From NCBI GenBank assembly GCA_950295325.1, contig OX485806.1, positions 30,752,001-30,816,000 of the forward strand: a stretch of 64,000 nt of DNA. Direction: 5' to 3'. The position numbers were made by a program, and so were the translations under genes. Below are positions 36,491 to 47,289 of this stretch, piece by piece. Numbering within the stretch: position 1 is the stretch's first letter; every line of letters starts with the position of its first letter. The notes under the pieces were generated by a model that had not been told where the DNA came from, did not search any database, and saw only the letters and a program-made list of their open reading frames with translations. The stretch is from Polytrichum commune (lineage: Eukaryota > Streptophyta > Polytrichopsida > Polytrichales > Polytrichaceae).

Positions 36491-37464
36491 TGTCGTGCAC
36501 CTCTCCATGAGGAGTGGCCGAAACACCATGGGCACAAGGGGGACCCCGGAGTGACACCCGGGACTTGTGGCGCCGTTGGTGAGAGGGCCCAAGTGATCCT
36601 AGTGTGGGTGAGGGCCCCGGGCGTTGGGAACGCCTCCCACCCACGGAGACTAGGATGCACAAGGGTAAGGCCATAAGCTATGCGTAGCTCATGGCGTGGT
36701 GATTCTAGAATGCTCAAGATCACCTCAATCGGAGGTGTGAGCTAGGAGTTATGGCCATTTGAGTGGGGTGCTGTCCCGGGACAGCGCCCTGGTACAGCAG
36801 TACCTGGGAGTGATTCCCGGGACTGCCAAGGTTCAAACAGGCATAACTTCCTCAAGACTTGCTCAAATGGAGCAAGTGAGGAGTCCATCGGCATCTACGT
36901 GAAGCGTAGATGAAGATGGAGTGGTTGGTTGTTATGATCAGACATCATACAAGGAAGTTATGATGGTCTGAAGCTGCTGGGGGGGTTCTAGGCCCAGCAG
37001 CTAAAGGAAAATGTCCAGTTGGCCCCAACTCTTGGTAGAGAGACAAGAGGTTGGTTGACGGTGGGGTAGGGGCCCCGCGTGAAGTCCTAGAGGCTTATAT
37101 GGGTGAGGTGGTGTGGCCTCACCCACCCGAGGCCGAACGGCACGGCCTCCATGGGCTTTGGCCCATTGTGAGGCCATAGTTGCCTAGTATGGTTCGGGTT
37201 GTTGTAGTGTTGCTCCGGCAACGCGATGATCAGCATGGGATTGGACTTCCATGGATGGAAGTCCACATCTAGGAATGGGTTACCGATTAAGGGGTGAGTC
37301 CCGAAAGCAAAGTAGGAGGGTTGGTTCCCCTCCTTTGAAATATATGGTCCGGGGTAAGAGGAGCTAACCATTAGCATGGCGGTATGCGAAGGGTTAGCGC
37401 TCGTAACCTTTGCTAGAATGGAAAATTGGCAACATTGTCAAGGGGGCTAGCAAGGGTTGCGACA
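36491..37464 (+). mobile_element. 5' LTR
   Basis: Begins TGTCGTGCACCTCTCC and ends GGGTTGCGACA. It contains several perfect inverted stems: CTGTCCCGGGACAG, CATCTACG/CGTAGATG, AGCTGCTGGG/CCCAGCAGCT and GGACTTCCA/TGGAAGTCC. Two bases separate its end from the primer site. Confidence 0.95.
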
Positions 37465-37466
37465 CT

Positions 37467-37482
37467 TGGTATCAGAGCAGGG
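37467..37482 (+). other. Primer binding site (tRNA-Met type)
   Basis: TGGTATCAGAGCAGGG, two bases after the 5' LTR. TGGTATCAGAGC is complementary to the 3' end of plant initiator tRNA-Met and is the common primer site of plant Ty3 and Ty1 elements. Confidence 0.92.
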
Positions 37483-38128
37483 TTCCAAGTTTTGAGCTCG
37501 CATTTTGAGGGAAACATGGCTATCATAAATGCGGGTTATGATGGTGAGCCCGGGGTTTCCAAAAGGTTGTGAGGCTCAAATTGGAACAAGGATCATGTGC
37601 AAGTGGATTTTGACCATACCATTGGTTCAAATGACAATGGTGGGCATGAGGGTGGATTTGGTAAGGAAAATGGAGGAGTGCTTTGAAGAGGGCTCCCGCA
37701 AACCTCAAAATACATTTGGGGCCTAGAATACCGAAAGCACCCAAAACCTTGGAGGGCATTAATGTTGGATTGAAATTCCAATTCGAAATGCTTGGAAGGT
37801 ATTGATGTTGGAATGAATTTGGTGCTAATGAGGCACCCGGGGCCTCTTAAGGCCTATGTGCGCTATTCAAATGCACAAATAAAGGATACACCTAAAACGG
37901 ACGAGCTTTCTAAGAAATGCATCCTTTTAGGTGGGGTTTTAAAAGCGGGTGGTGGATGCCTTGCTTAAGTCCCCAAGGCTTCTTGAGGACATGGTGGGGA
38001 CCATCAAGTTTGCAAGAGCATTGAAGCCGATGGTCCCAAAGAGAAGTTCGGCGGCGCATCACCACAAGTGGCTTTAGCCAAAGTAGGTCCCAAAGAAATG
38101 AGTGCAAATTGTTTGGTCCATTTTAGTT
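37483..38128 (+). pseudogene. Decayed gag region of the young Ty3 element
   Basis: The position after the primer site is where gag belongs. No open frame longer than about 70 codons exists and no zinc knuckle could be read, so the assignment is positional. Confidence 0.4.
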
Positions 38129-38129
38129 A

Positions 38130-38400
38130 GGCAAAACATGTTGGTGCCGCGGACGGAATGTTGGGAGGTGGGTTTGTCCTACCAAGGCAATTCATGTTCG
38201 TGCCGCGGACGGAGTGTGAGAAGGTGGCTTTGTGCTACCAAGGCAAAACATGTTTGTTTTGCGGACAAATGATTAGAAATTGGTTTTGTGGCACCAAACC
38301 AATTTGTCCCGCGGACGAAATGTTTAAAGTTGGCTTTGCGGACCAAGCCAAGCCAAGTTGCCGAGGACCAAATGTTGGACGATGGCTTTGTGGCCAAGGC
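38130..38400 (+). repeat. ~56-bp tandem repeat inside the young Ty3 element
   Basis: Five units start near 38,130, 38,186, 38,242, 38,298 and 38,346. Each carries 'ggcaa..catgt', 'gccgcggacgga.tg' and 'ggctttgtg..accaa'. Similarity falls off along the array. It lies between gag and protease, so the intact ancestor may have had a repetitive linker. Confidence 0.8.
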
Positions 38401-38528
38401 TAGTAGCCTTAAGCCGAGGCCAAGTATTTTATACCTTGAGGCTCAAATGAATGGGAGGCTTGTCTCATGGGTTGACAAAGAGTTAAGGCATTCTTTCATG
38501 ACCCCAAAGCTCACAAGGGAGTTGGGGT

Positions 38529-39015
38529 TTGCCGATTGGTAGAGTGGTGAAGCCCACCAAGGTGCGGTTTGGAAAGGGCGAACCGCATGAGACAAAGGAG
38601 GCCGCGATGAATGTAACCTTTCAATGTGGGACATTGGAATTTTGTCAAAATTTCACACCATGTGAAATAGATGAAATGCATGTCATTGTGAAGGCCGCCT
38701 TCTTTGAAACTCACATGATAGATGTGAGGTGCAAGCCGGTGTGCTTGCGGTGCATTATGATGTGTCATAATGGCAAAGAATTGAAGTTCAAATTGACAAG
38801 GACTCCTATGGTAGGAGGATCTAAGTTGAATTTGGTCTTAATGGACCAAATGAAAAATAGAAAGCATAATGGTCGTGGTTCAATTGGAGCAACTCCAAGG
38901 AACGTATGGGGAGGCTAGGAAAGATGGGCCTTCCCCAAACAACATTGATGTGATGTTGGTGAGATACAAGGATGTATTCACCAATGTGTTGCCCAAAAAG
39001 TTACCGCCAAGGAGT
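38529..39015 (+). pseudogene. Protease remnant of the young Ty3 element
   Basis: A 129-codon open stretch contains 'CEIDEMHVIVKAAFFETHMI' and 'KLTRTPMVGGSKLNLV', which fit the C-terminal half of a chromovirus retropepsin and the linker before RT. After a frameshift, 'VRYKDVFTNVLPKKLPPR' at about 38,957-39,013 is the segment that normally opens the RT domain. The active-site Asp motif could not be found. Confidence 0.55.
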
Positions 39016-39985
39016 GAAAAATAACTGTGCTCAACGAGAGATTGAGTTCTTAAGGTATGTGGTGACAAAGGAAGTTGGTGGACGAACATGAAGAATGTCA
39101 AGGCAATCCAAAAGGATAATTGGCCCTTCATTCAAAAATGGCTTAGGTCATTTGTTGGCCTAGCCAACTACTACCACCACTTCATTCGAGAGTTTTCTAA
39201 GGTTGCTAGGACCTTATTCAACTTATTGAGGAAAATGGCTATCCCAAGAGTGGGATGAGCCTTGTCACCAAGCCTTTGGGGAGCTTAAAAACAAGTTCTC
39301 TTCGCCGCCCGTGCTTAAGTTCGCGAACTTTGACAAACCTTTTGAGGTGCATACGGGGGCGAGTGACTTTACCATTGGCGGATGGTGATCCATGATGGAT
39401 GACCATTGCTTATGGGAGCATTAAGCTCCATGGTTGCCGAACCTTATGCGACTTGTGAAAGAAATGGCTATCCCAAGAGTGGGTTGAGCCGTGTCTCCAA
39501 GTCTTTGGGGAGCCTAAGACCAAGTTCTCGTCGCCGCCCGTACTCAAGTTTGCGAAATTTGTCAAACCTTTTGAGGTGCATACGGGGGCGAGTGACTTTG
39601 CCAATGGCGGATTGTTGATGTAAGATGGATGGCCATTGCATATGGGAGCATGAAGCTCGATGGTTGTCAAAGAAGACAACCAACTCATGCCAAACAACTT
39701 TTTGGCGTAGTGCATTGTTGAAGATGTGGCGATACTATTTGGGGTCGCACAAAACAAAGGTCTATATGGACAATGTGTCCTAAAAGAATTTTGACATTCA
39801 AGCGCAAGTGAGCGCCAAGTCATTGTGGTGGCATGATAGTTTGGCGCTTATGAAGGTGGATTTGATCCACAAACCGGACCATGGAAATGTGGTGCCGGAT
39901 GCGCGAAATAGACTGGAAGAGTTCCAAGCAATGAGAACCATCCAAACCTTGTGGCTAATGTGTGCCGGCGAAGGAAACTTGTGAT
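39016..39985 (+). pseudogene. RT C-terminal edge and RNase H with a palm deletion and tandem duplication
   Basis: Straight after the RT opening the sequence jumps to 'REIEFLRYVVTKE', which normally lies after the YxDD box, so most of the RT fingers and palm is deleted near 39,015-39,040. The connection 'FVGLANYYHHFIREFSKVA' (39,140-39,205) and RNase H start ('FEVHTGASDFT') follow. About 220 bp (39,228-39,447) are repeated directly at 39,460-39,680, with 'atggctatcccaagagtggg', 'aacaagttctcttcgccgcc' and 'tgcatacgggggcgagtgac' in both. The two copies carry different mutations. Confidence 0.75.
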
Positions 39986-40009
39986 GCAAGATACGGGAGG
40001 GGTAAATTA

Positions 40010-41190
40010 ACTACCCCGAGGCACAAAAGCTTTTAGGTGAGCTTCGCAAGAGCAAGGTGCTCAAAGAGGTTAAGTTGGTGGACGGATTGTTCAAGTGTAA
40101 GCAAAGTCGGGTGTATGTGCCTCAAGGCAAGTTGAGGCTATCGGTTTTGAAGGAAAAATGTGATAGTCCTATTGCCGGCCATAGAGGAGAAAGAAAAAAC
40201 CGCCATAGAATGGTGTCATGGAGGTACCATTGGCGGTGCATAAAGGAGGATATAACCCATTTTGTGAAGGCGTGAATAAAGTGCCAAGTGAACTGAGCCT
40301 CTTACCAAAAGCAAGGCAGTCTCTTGCAACCTTTGCCTATCCCGTCGGCGCCATGGCATAGTATGTGCATGGACTTGATCACAAGTTTGCCGGAGTCACA
40401 TGGGTATGATGCCATCTTGTTGATGGTAGAGCGGTTTGCCAAGTTGGCACACATGGTGCCGATTGTGGGAACCGCCACCGCGTTGGAGACCGCATAGCCT
40501 TTTCTCAAAGGATGGTTGAGGCACCACGGGTTGCCAAGAGTGATTGTGTGGGATCAAGATCCAAAGTTCACAAGTGCATTTTCAATGCATTTATCTAAGG
40601 AGGTCGGAATGAAACTAAGGTTTAGCACGGCCTTGCATTCCCAAATGAATGGGAAAGCGGAGCATGTGAATGGAGTCTTGAAGCAATACTTGAGGAACTT
40701 GGTGGGGGCGGACCAAGGAGATTAGGCGGACTATGTGGGTCGAGCGGAGTGTAATTGCAATGTAGCCACGCACTTGGCTACCAAGGGGTGGTCTTTCGTG
40801 GTGGCTTATGGAGTGAATGCGCTCCAACCTATTAACCTAGCTCTCGAGGGGGCACATTCAACACTAGAGTTCAACCAAGATGGTGAGGACTTGGCCAAGG
40901 ATGGTAAACAAGTCTTGGAGATGACCAAGTTGTTGGTGGAGAAAGCCCGAAGGTGCTACGGAGTGCAAATCAATGCCGGAAGACGCGAAGTGGAGTATGA
41001 GGTGGGCCAATAAGGTGTTGTTGAATGTGGACAACTTCACCTTGCCCAAAGGCCTTACTCCAAAAGTTCATGTCCAAAATTGGAACTTCGTTTTCCATTG
41101 TGGAACAAGTGTTCAAGGACATGTATAAGTTGGAATTACCGCCGGAGATCAAAGTGCATCCGACATTTCATGTCTCATTACGAAAGTCAT
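40010..41190 (+). pseudogene. Integrase of the young Ty3 element
   Basis: Integrase with readable HHCC region ('GHRGERKNRH', 'KCQ'), core motifs 'CMDLITSLPESHGYDAIL' (first Asp), 'VIVWDQDPKFTSAF' (second Asp) and 'QMNGKAEHVNGVLKQYLRNL' (Glu), so the DDE triad is present. A C-terminal stretch 'FEVEYEV'-like end lies near 41,000. Stops at about 40,275, 40,497 and 40,723 and a frameshift near 41,010 break the frame. Clearly better preserved than RT. Confidence 0.82.
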
Positions 41191-41269
41191 TTTAGGACGA
41201 CACCTTGTGGCCCGATCACAAGCAAGTGATTAGGCCACGTCCCGACCTTGTGGAGGTCACTTGGAACAT

Positions 41270-41450
41270 GAGGTAGGAGGGCATCCTCAAGTGTAGGAAG
41301 CCCAAGTGAAAATGAAAGAAAATGTACAAAGGAATACTTGGTGAAATGGTGAGGATACCATGAGAAAGAAACCGCTTGGGTGGCGGCAAGAGACATGGTG
41401 AACACCAATGAATTGGTGAAGCACTTTGAAGAAACTAAGGCTAGACATTC
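41270..41450 (+). pseudogene. Chromodomain at the integrase C-terminus
   Basis: Across several frames the sequence reads 'EGILKCRKPK', then 'EYLVKW.GYHEKETAWVAAR' and 'NTNELVKHFEET'. This matches the chromodomain pattern I-L-x-x-R ... Y-L-V-K-W-x-G-Y ... W-x-x-x-x-x-L ... F. Chromodomains direct integration of chromoviruses towards heterochromatin. Frameshifted, not functional here. Confidence 0.7.
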
Positions 41451-42275
41451 CAATAAAATGAAGCGTAGGCATTGATGAGGACATCAATCTCCTTTAGTGG
41501 GGGAGAGACGCTAGTAGCACACTTACCTTCGAGGTTAATTATGCCACAACATGAACTTGTTCTTTGGCTTGAGGGAATAAAGTCCAAACTTTAGTGGTGC
41601 AAAGAGAAAAGTATGAGATGAGGTCCTAGTCTTGTACTTGTGCTTGGTTAATGGAAGAGGGGGAATAGATATGGCAAACTAGGTTGGGTAAGCCGAGTAA
41701 TTGGGGGCCATGGCTTGGAGGGGCCTTGGATAAAACCAAGAAACTTCTTAGTTGTGGGCTTGTCCGGGCGGGGACAAGGTGATGGCGCGTGCTCATAAAA
41801 GTGCTACCCGCGAGCTAACGAGAGTTGGCGCATGGGAGTCATGAACCCATGTCTCGAAAGAGCAAAGTGGGAACCGAGTCGGGCGGGACTTGGCATCACC
41901 CCCGTGCGATCGAGGCGTGGCTTAACAATGGAAGGCCATCTCGGAGTTGCAACCGAGACAACTTAGTGGAAGCGTTGAGGTCTCGCCTAGATGTGTCACG
42001 TTAGGCTAATGGAGCCTAACGGGGGAGGCCCCAAAGGAGGGGCAACCCATGTGAGTCCCGAAGTAGGTGGGTCTAGTATAGGTTAGGTCCTTGGAGGAGT
42101 TCCAAGGTCGCTAACGGACCACCTAGTAACGACACCTTTGGGACTATGCCAAATTTGAAGATGCATTGTGGGGGTCGCGCCCTAAGGTAAACACAATGCC
42201 GCACCATAGAGGATGGCAACTTGAGAATTGGTGTGCCGACTACGAGTATAGTCGATGAGGGCATCGACTCCGTTT
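41451..42275 (+). other. 3' untranslated part of the young Ty3 element
   Basis: Non-coding sequence between the chromodomain remnant and the 3' LTR, rich in CpG. It contains 'tttagtgggggagag' near 41,494, a second polypurine-like tract. Confidence 0.5.
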
Positions 42276-42287
42276 GGTGGGGGTGAG
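42276..42287 (+). other. Polypurine tract
   Basis: TGGTGGGGGTGAG-like purine-rich sequence directly before the TG of the 3' LTR, where plus-strand synthesis would be primed. Confidence 0.7.
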
Positions 42288-43258
42288 TGTCGCGCACCTC
42301 TCCATGAGGAGTGGCCGAAACACCATGGGCACAAGGGGGACCCCGGAGTGACACCCGGGACTTGTGGCGCCGTTGGTGAGAGGGCCCAAGTGATCCTAGT
42401 GTGGGTGAGGGCCCCGGGCGTTGGGAACGCCTCCCACCCACGGAGACTAGGATGCACAAGGGTAAGGCCATAAGCTATGCGTAGCTCATGGCGTGGTGAT
42501 TCTAGAATGCTCAAGATCACCTCAATCGGAGGTGTGAGCTAGGAGTTATGGCCATTTGAGTGGGGTGCTGTCCCGGGACAGCGCCCTGGTACAGCAGTAC
42601 CTGGGAGTGATTCCCGGGACTGCCAAGGTTCAAACAGGCATAACTTCCTCAAGACTTGCTCAAATGGAGCAAGTGAGGAGTCCATCGGCATCTACGTGAA
42701 GCGTAGATGAAGATGGAGTGGTTGGTTGTTATGATCAGACATCATACAAGGAAGTTATGATGGTCTGAAGCTGCTGGGGGGGTTCTAGGCCCAGCAGCTA
42801 AAGGAAAATGTCCAGTTGGCCCCAACTCTTGGTAGAGAGACAAGAGGTTGGTTGACGGTGGGGTAGGGGCCCCGCGTGAAGTCCTAGAGGCTTATATGGG
42901 TGAGGTGGTGTGGCCTCACCCACCCGAGGCCGAACGGCACGGCCTCCATGGGCTTTGGCCCATTGTGAGGCCATAGTTGCCTAGTATGGTTCGGGTTGTT
43001 GTAGTGTTGCTCCGGCAACGCGATGATCAGCATGGGATTGGACTTCCATGGATGGAAGTCCACATCTAGGAATGGGTTACCGATTAAGGGGTGAGTCCCG
43101 AAAGCAAAGTAGGAGGGTTGGTTCCCCTCCTTTGAAATATATGGTCCGGGGTAAGAGGAGCTAACCATTAGCATGGCGGTATGCGAATTAGCGCTCGTAA
43201 CCTTTGCTAGAATGGAAAATTGGCAACATTGTCAAGGGGGCTAGCAAGGGTTGCGACA
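42288..43258 (+). mobile_element. 3' LTR
   Basis: A copy of the 5' LTR over its whole length, with C instead of T at position 6 and a 3-bp loss (gaagggtta to gaatta) near 43,187. It ends CGACA and is followed by GTAAC. Confidence 0.95.
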
Positions 43259-43263
43259 GTAAC
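43259..43263. repeat. Target site duplication GTAAC (right)
   Basis: Partner of 36,486-36,490. Confidence 0.95.
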
Positions 43264-43650
43264 TAGTAGTGGTGGGTGACCAGAAGGGTTCTGGAATTCC
43301 TACAGTGTGAGAGAACCGGAGTGCCAAGGGGGGGGTTTGCATAATTAGTGGGTTAGAAGGGTAGAATTAAAGAGTAGGGTTTTTAAGGGCATTTTAGTGA
43401 GTAACTAGGGCTAAGGCAGAAGTGAAGGTGTTGTTAGTGATAGTGTGGAGTGTTGATGACAAGGAGGAGGAGGGAGTATTTCTCAATACTTAAACCCTTC
43501 CGAATTAAATAAAGATGTGTGTTTTTATGGCTACATTGTAAAGCACTGAAGGCTGAATTACATGTGCTAAGGGAAGGTAATTGGTCACATGTGAACCTGA
43601 GACTATCACCCGGACTTGGACGCTTAAGGGTGGAAGTTTTAGGCCTCACA

Positions 43651-46600
43651 AGGGGGGAAATAGTGAATGAGCTTGGTTTAGTGCCTCTTTGATGATTTTA
43701 GGCGCATGTTTGTATGAGTTTCGGAATTCTTCTAGGGTTAGTATGACAATAGTTTCATAGTTTTGTATTTGTATTAGGTTGTAATACCATATGTATATAA
43801 TTTATCTAGGTATTTATGAGATTTTTCTTTTGCATTATTTGTGAGGTGTGTGTATTTCGGGTTAGATTGCCATGCTTGTTCTAGTGGGGTCCTTTTGATT
43901 GGAAATGTACGGTTTGTAGTAGTGGTGTGTATTTCAAATTCTCTTTCTAGTAGAAACAATGTTATGGCTATGAGCGATCTTGTGTAGGCCTGTTGTTTGA
44001 GTTTGGGGAGGTGTAATGATCCTCCATATTTGGTTAGGCCTTAGTAAACAGTGCCTAATTATCATGGGTCGTTAAGGCCTTGTATTAGTTGTTGGCCTAT
44101 GCAATTTATGTAGTCAAAGAGGAGTGAGGTCATGTTTATGCCAAAGTCTTTGTGTGGGAGGTCTGTAAGGATGTTTGCCGTATTTTTGGGTATGTTGCAT
44201 ATATCTTTATTCAATTTGCTAATTATTTTGTCTAGCTTTTTAATGTCGGGTTTGGAGAATAGGACGGCGTAGTAGGTGTATGCGATGCGGAATTTAATGA
44301 TTGTGTTTAAGATTTTGAATTTTTTGTTTGAGGCTGGTGGGGGCTAAGGTTAGTAGTTTGCTTTGATGTTTGGTTTTTTGGATTGGTTTCTTTTTGTAGG
44401 TTTTATTTAAGTTATGGCATTAGGTGGATACCTAGGTATGTGTATGGTTCATTTTGTGTGAGGGTGGGGAAGTTTTTGGATTTGTATGTGATGTTTTGTG
44501 ATTGAATATAGGCTTCAAATGTATTTGGTTTGAGCTTGGATTTGTTGGGGCATCATGTGATGGCGCATTTTGATAGGTTGAGGTCCATGTATGACCATTC
44601 CCTAAACTTTTGAAGTTTGGATATTTGTGGTTGGATGTGTTGTATGTTGTTAGTGATTATTGCTAGGTCATCTATATATGTTGTGGTGGTACATGTAGCA
44701 AAGGAAGTGTTGAAGTGGTAGCCCATGTTGTCTTGTTCCAACTATCTTAGAAGGGTTATAAAAACATGATAAATAAACATGGACCAAGGGTATCTCCTTG
44801 TAAGGTTCCACGGCTAATTTTTATTGGGGATGTTGTTCTGAAGTGGTTGCTGGTGAAAGAGGTAGTAGAGTTTTTGTGTATGTTGCCAATGATTTCAACT
44901 ATGTCTAGAGGGAAGCGTAGGTATTTTCACGAGGGTTAGTAGTCTTGCGTGGTCAATGGAGCCAAAGGTATTTTTGAAGTCGATGTATGTGAGGTACATG
45001 TCTTTGTTTGTGAGTTGCGCGTTTTCGAGGGTTGTTATAATCATTCGTATTTGTCTAGAGGTATTACATTGTGGTCAGAGACCTTCTTGGCTAAGTGTAG
45101 TAGTCTGTGTTGTTCTCTGTAGCTTGCGAGAAGGGCAGTTATGGTGTTGGTGTATAGTTTATATATTGCAATTGCTCGCGCAACTGGCTTGTAGTTGGTG
45201 AGATGTATTGGGTCGTCTTTTTTATGTAGTAGAATGGTTTTACTATATTTCCAGTAGGTTGGGTATTCACATTGTTTGTAGCAGTGTTGGAAAAATAAGA
45301 ATAACATGTTGTGGCATTGGGGTGGTAGTGTTTTGATTATATTGTTGGGAATGTTGTTAGGTCTAGGAGTTTTTCCTCTAGTCAATCATTTGAGGCAGTT
45401 GTCATAAACTTCTAAAGTGAATTGGGTGTGTATTTGTGTGTATTGTGGGCCTATTTTATCTAGGATGAAGTCATTATGTGTGTGCCAGGGGTATTTACGT
45501 ACTGCACACATGCATGTGCTTGGATGGTTTGTGGGGTCATCACATATGAGTGTTTTTCTTTGAAACGATGTTTGTTGGGTGTGATTTATTTCATTGGCTA
45601 TATCCAGGGGTTGTGTTAGGATGTGGCCTTGTAAGTTTTGTAGGTAGTCAAGTGAGTTGTAGGTTGTTGGATGGAATATTTTTCTGGATGGTTTTGGGTT
45701 TAGTGTTTAATAATGCTCTATACTTGGTGATGGCTATTTTGCAATTTGTTGCAGTTTATCTAGTTATGATTTTGTGGGATTTTTTTTTAGCGTTTTTGCC
45801 TATGTTGGCTAGGTCTTCAATCCATTGTTTATGCTCTGTAAGGTTTGTGGGGAGGGGTGGGATGGTGACATTTTTAATGAGTTGTAAAGCACTTATATTT
45901 GGGTTGTTGTGGAGATTTGTGTGGGAATTTTGGCATACAACTCGGATTGCTTTGCGAGTGGTGTGGTGTGTTGCTATTTGAAGTTTCCATAGTTTTTGTT
46001 GTTTTACGGGTAGGAATCCTTCTCTCAGGTTTTTGCTCTATTGGGTAGCGGGGGTGGGGGTTTTGTCATGCAAGTTTGTTCGATGTATTTACTGAGAGAC
46101 TTGATGATTTCTTGGAATTTACATTGAGCGTCTTCCCATTATGTGGGGGTAAGTTGATCATTTTGTAGCATTTTTGTAAGGCATGTTATATTTAGGCTTT
46201 GTGTCTCTAGGAAGATTGTTTGGAGTTTTTGAAGGTTGGTGGGGGGGGGGGGGGTATGGGGTATGTGATCCGTGGGGCACTCCGGGAAATTTTTGCTCCT
46301 TTGGTGATTATGCTATTGGGGGCTAGTTGTAGTTGAATTGGGTAGTGGCATGAGTTTTGGTTCAAATTGGTTATTATGTGACATTGCAAGTTGTTGTGGG
46401 GGGTATTAGTATAGAAACCATCTATGAGGCTTGTTGAGGTGTACTTGTGGCCACCTTGTCTTGTGAAGTTTTCTTGATTATTAATCGTGTTGAGGCCTAA
46501 ATTATTTGTGAATTGGGCCCAATCATAATTATTGTGGTTAGGGGGGGATAGTATGCCATTGGATGATCTGCCTTTGAATAATATGTCCCGGTTAAAGTCT

Positions 46601-46880
46601 CCTGCTAGAATGGTTTGATGTTTGGGGTGTTGATTTATAGTGTTTGGATTTGTTTTTGGATTTCTAGTACGAGGTGCACGTTCTGAGGGTGGGTTGGCAT
46701 ATACATGTTTAAGATGAGTATGGGTGTTATGGGTTTGTTGTTGATTATAATGGCTTGGAGGTATGGTGATATTATGTCGGGGGTTGGAATTTTGGTAATG
46801 TTTTCATTGGTGGGTATGGATTTAGGTATCATTGTTAATATGCCTCCTTTGGCAGAGGTGGTGTTCACAAGTCCTTAAAG
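43651..46880 (-). pseudogene. LINE, 5' half: endonuclease and reverse transcriptase (decayed)
   Basis: In minus-strand order: APE-type endonuclease pieces 'ILILNMYMPTHPQNVH' (46,635-46,868) and 'AGDFNRDILFKG' (~46,570-46,605), then 'SLIDGFY'. RT follows with 'PRPNNIPNNIIKTLPPQCHN' (45,041-45,385), 'TILLHKKDDPIHLTNYKPVA' and the active-site box 'TYIDDLAIIT' (~44,670). A thumb-like region extends to 43,774. The endonuclease N-terminus is absent, so the copy is 5'-truncated at about 46,880, common for LINEs. Stops and frameshifts are many. The 3' half lies at 31.93-35.39 kb beyond the nested insert. Confidence 0.8.
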
Positions 46881-47289
46881 TTTGTCACGTACTCTAGGCC
46901 AAAGGTAGATAATCCACTCTCACCAGTGGCACCGCCTACATTTGTGATAGATACTTTGGGATGGTCAATTCCTAAGTCACTTGATTTGAAATTTCAAAAA
47001 ATGGGAGGAGATCTAGAGTGCTTTGTTTGATTAAAAATTGGGGAAAGTAGCCATCTCAACTCATAATGATTTGCATTTTGAGGTCTTGCATAGGGCAGAG
47101 ATCCCCTTCAATTGAGTTTAATATACAATGTGAAATTCTCATTGATTCAATGCAATGCTTGAGTTGATGTTAGATTGGAATCAATAGTGTTGTTGAGTTT
47201 GTGAGTGGAATGCTATTAGTGTTCACAACGCCCTGAATTCATCTCCTAAGTTTGTCCCAATATCTTATCCTCTACACATGTGGTAGATA
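46881..47289. other. Gene-free stretch
   Basis: Nothing recognised. Words such as 'gtttgtccca' and 'tttgtgatagatactttg' occur twice (about 46,940 and 47,255), so it may be part of a repeat. Confidence 0.4.

Larger units (their letters stand above)
36491..43258 (+). mobile_element. Young, non-autonomous Ty3/gypsy chromovirus-type LTR retrotransposon
   Basis: This 6,768-bp element has LTRs of 974 and 971 bp (TGTCG...CGACA), a perfect GTAAC duplication, a tRNA-Met-type primer site and a purine-rich tract before the 3' LTR. By eye the LTRs differ only by T/C at LTR position 6 and a 3-bp deletion. The internal region (37,465-42,287) holds protease, RNase H, integrase and chromodomain remains. The RT palm with the YxDD box is missing, and stops and frameshifts are everywhere. 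Near-identical LTRs mean a very recent insertion, so the copy was probably already defective and was moved by another copy's proteins. PR-RH-IN-chromodomain order places it among chromoviruses (Tekay/Reina-like). Confidence 0.93.
35386..43644. mobile_element. Unidentified ~1.5-kb insert in the LINE, itself split by a Ty3 element
   Basis: Outside the Ty3 element the insert comprises 35,386-36,490 and 43,264-43,644. Its composition (GC-richer, balanced strands) differs sharply from the T/G-rich LINE on both sides. The hexamer CTCACA occurs at both outer junctions (35,380-35,385 and 43,645-43,650) and may be its target duplication. A (TC)n run near 35,706 precedes a 130-codon frame (35,734-36,126) rich in Arg, Lys and Ala with no recognised family. 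An AATAAA lies near 43,508. Nature unknown. Confidence 0.4.

Noticed and set aside
36190..36723. Minus-strand 177-codon frame across the left border of the young LTR
   Set aside because: It spans the insertion junction at 36,491. Its right half recurs at the other LTR and in the solo LTR, so it is chance reading of LTR sequence.
37087..37377. 96-codon minus-strand frame present identically in both LTRs
   Set aside because: Its duplication only reflects LTR identity. It shows no protein family features and lies antisense to the element.
38130..38400. Regularly spaced repeats that might suggest a CRISPR-like array
   Set aside because: The units are contiguous, diverge along the array, have no unique spacers and lie inside a plant retrotransposon.
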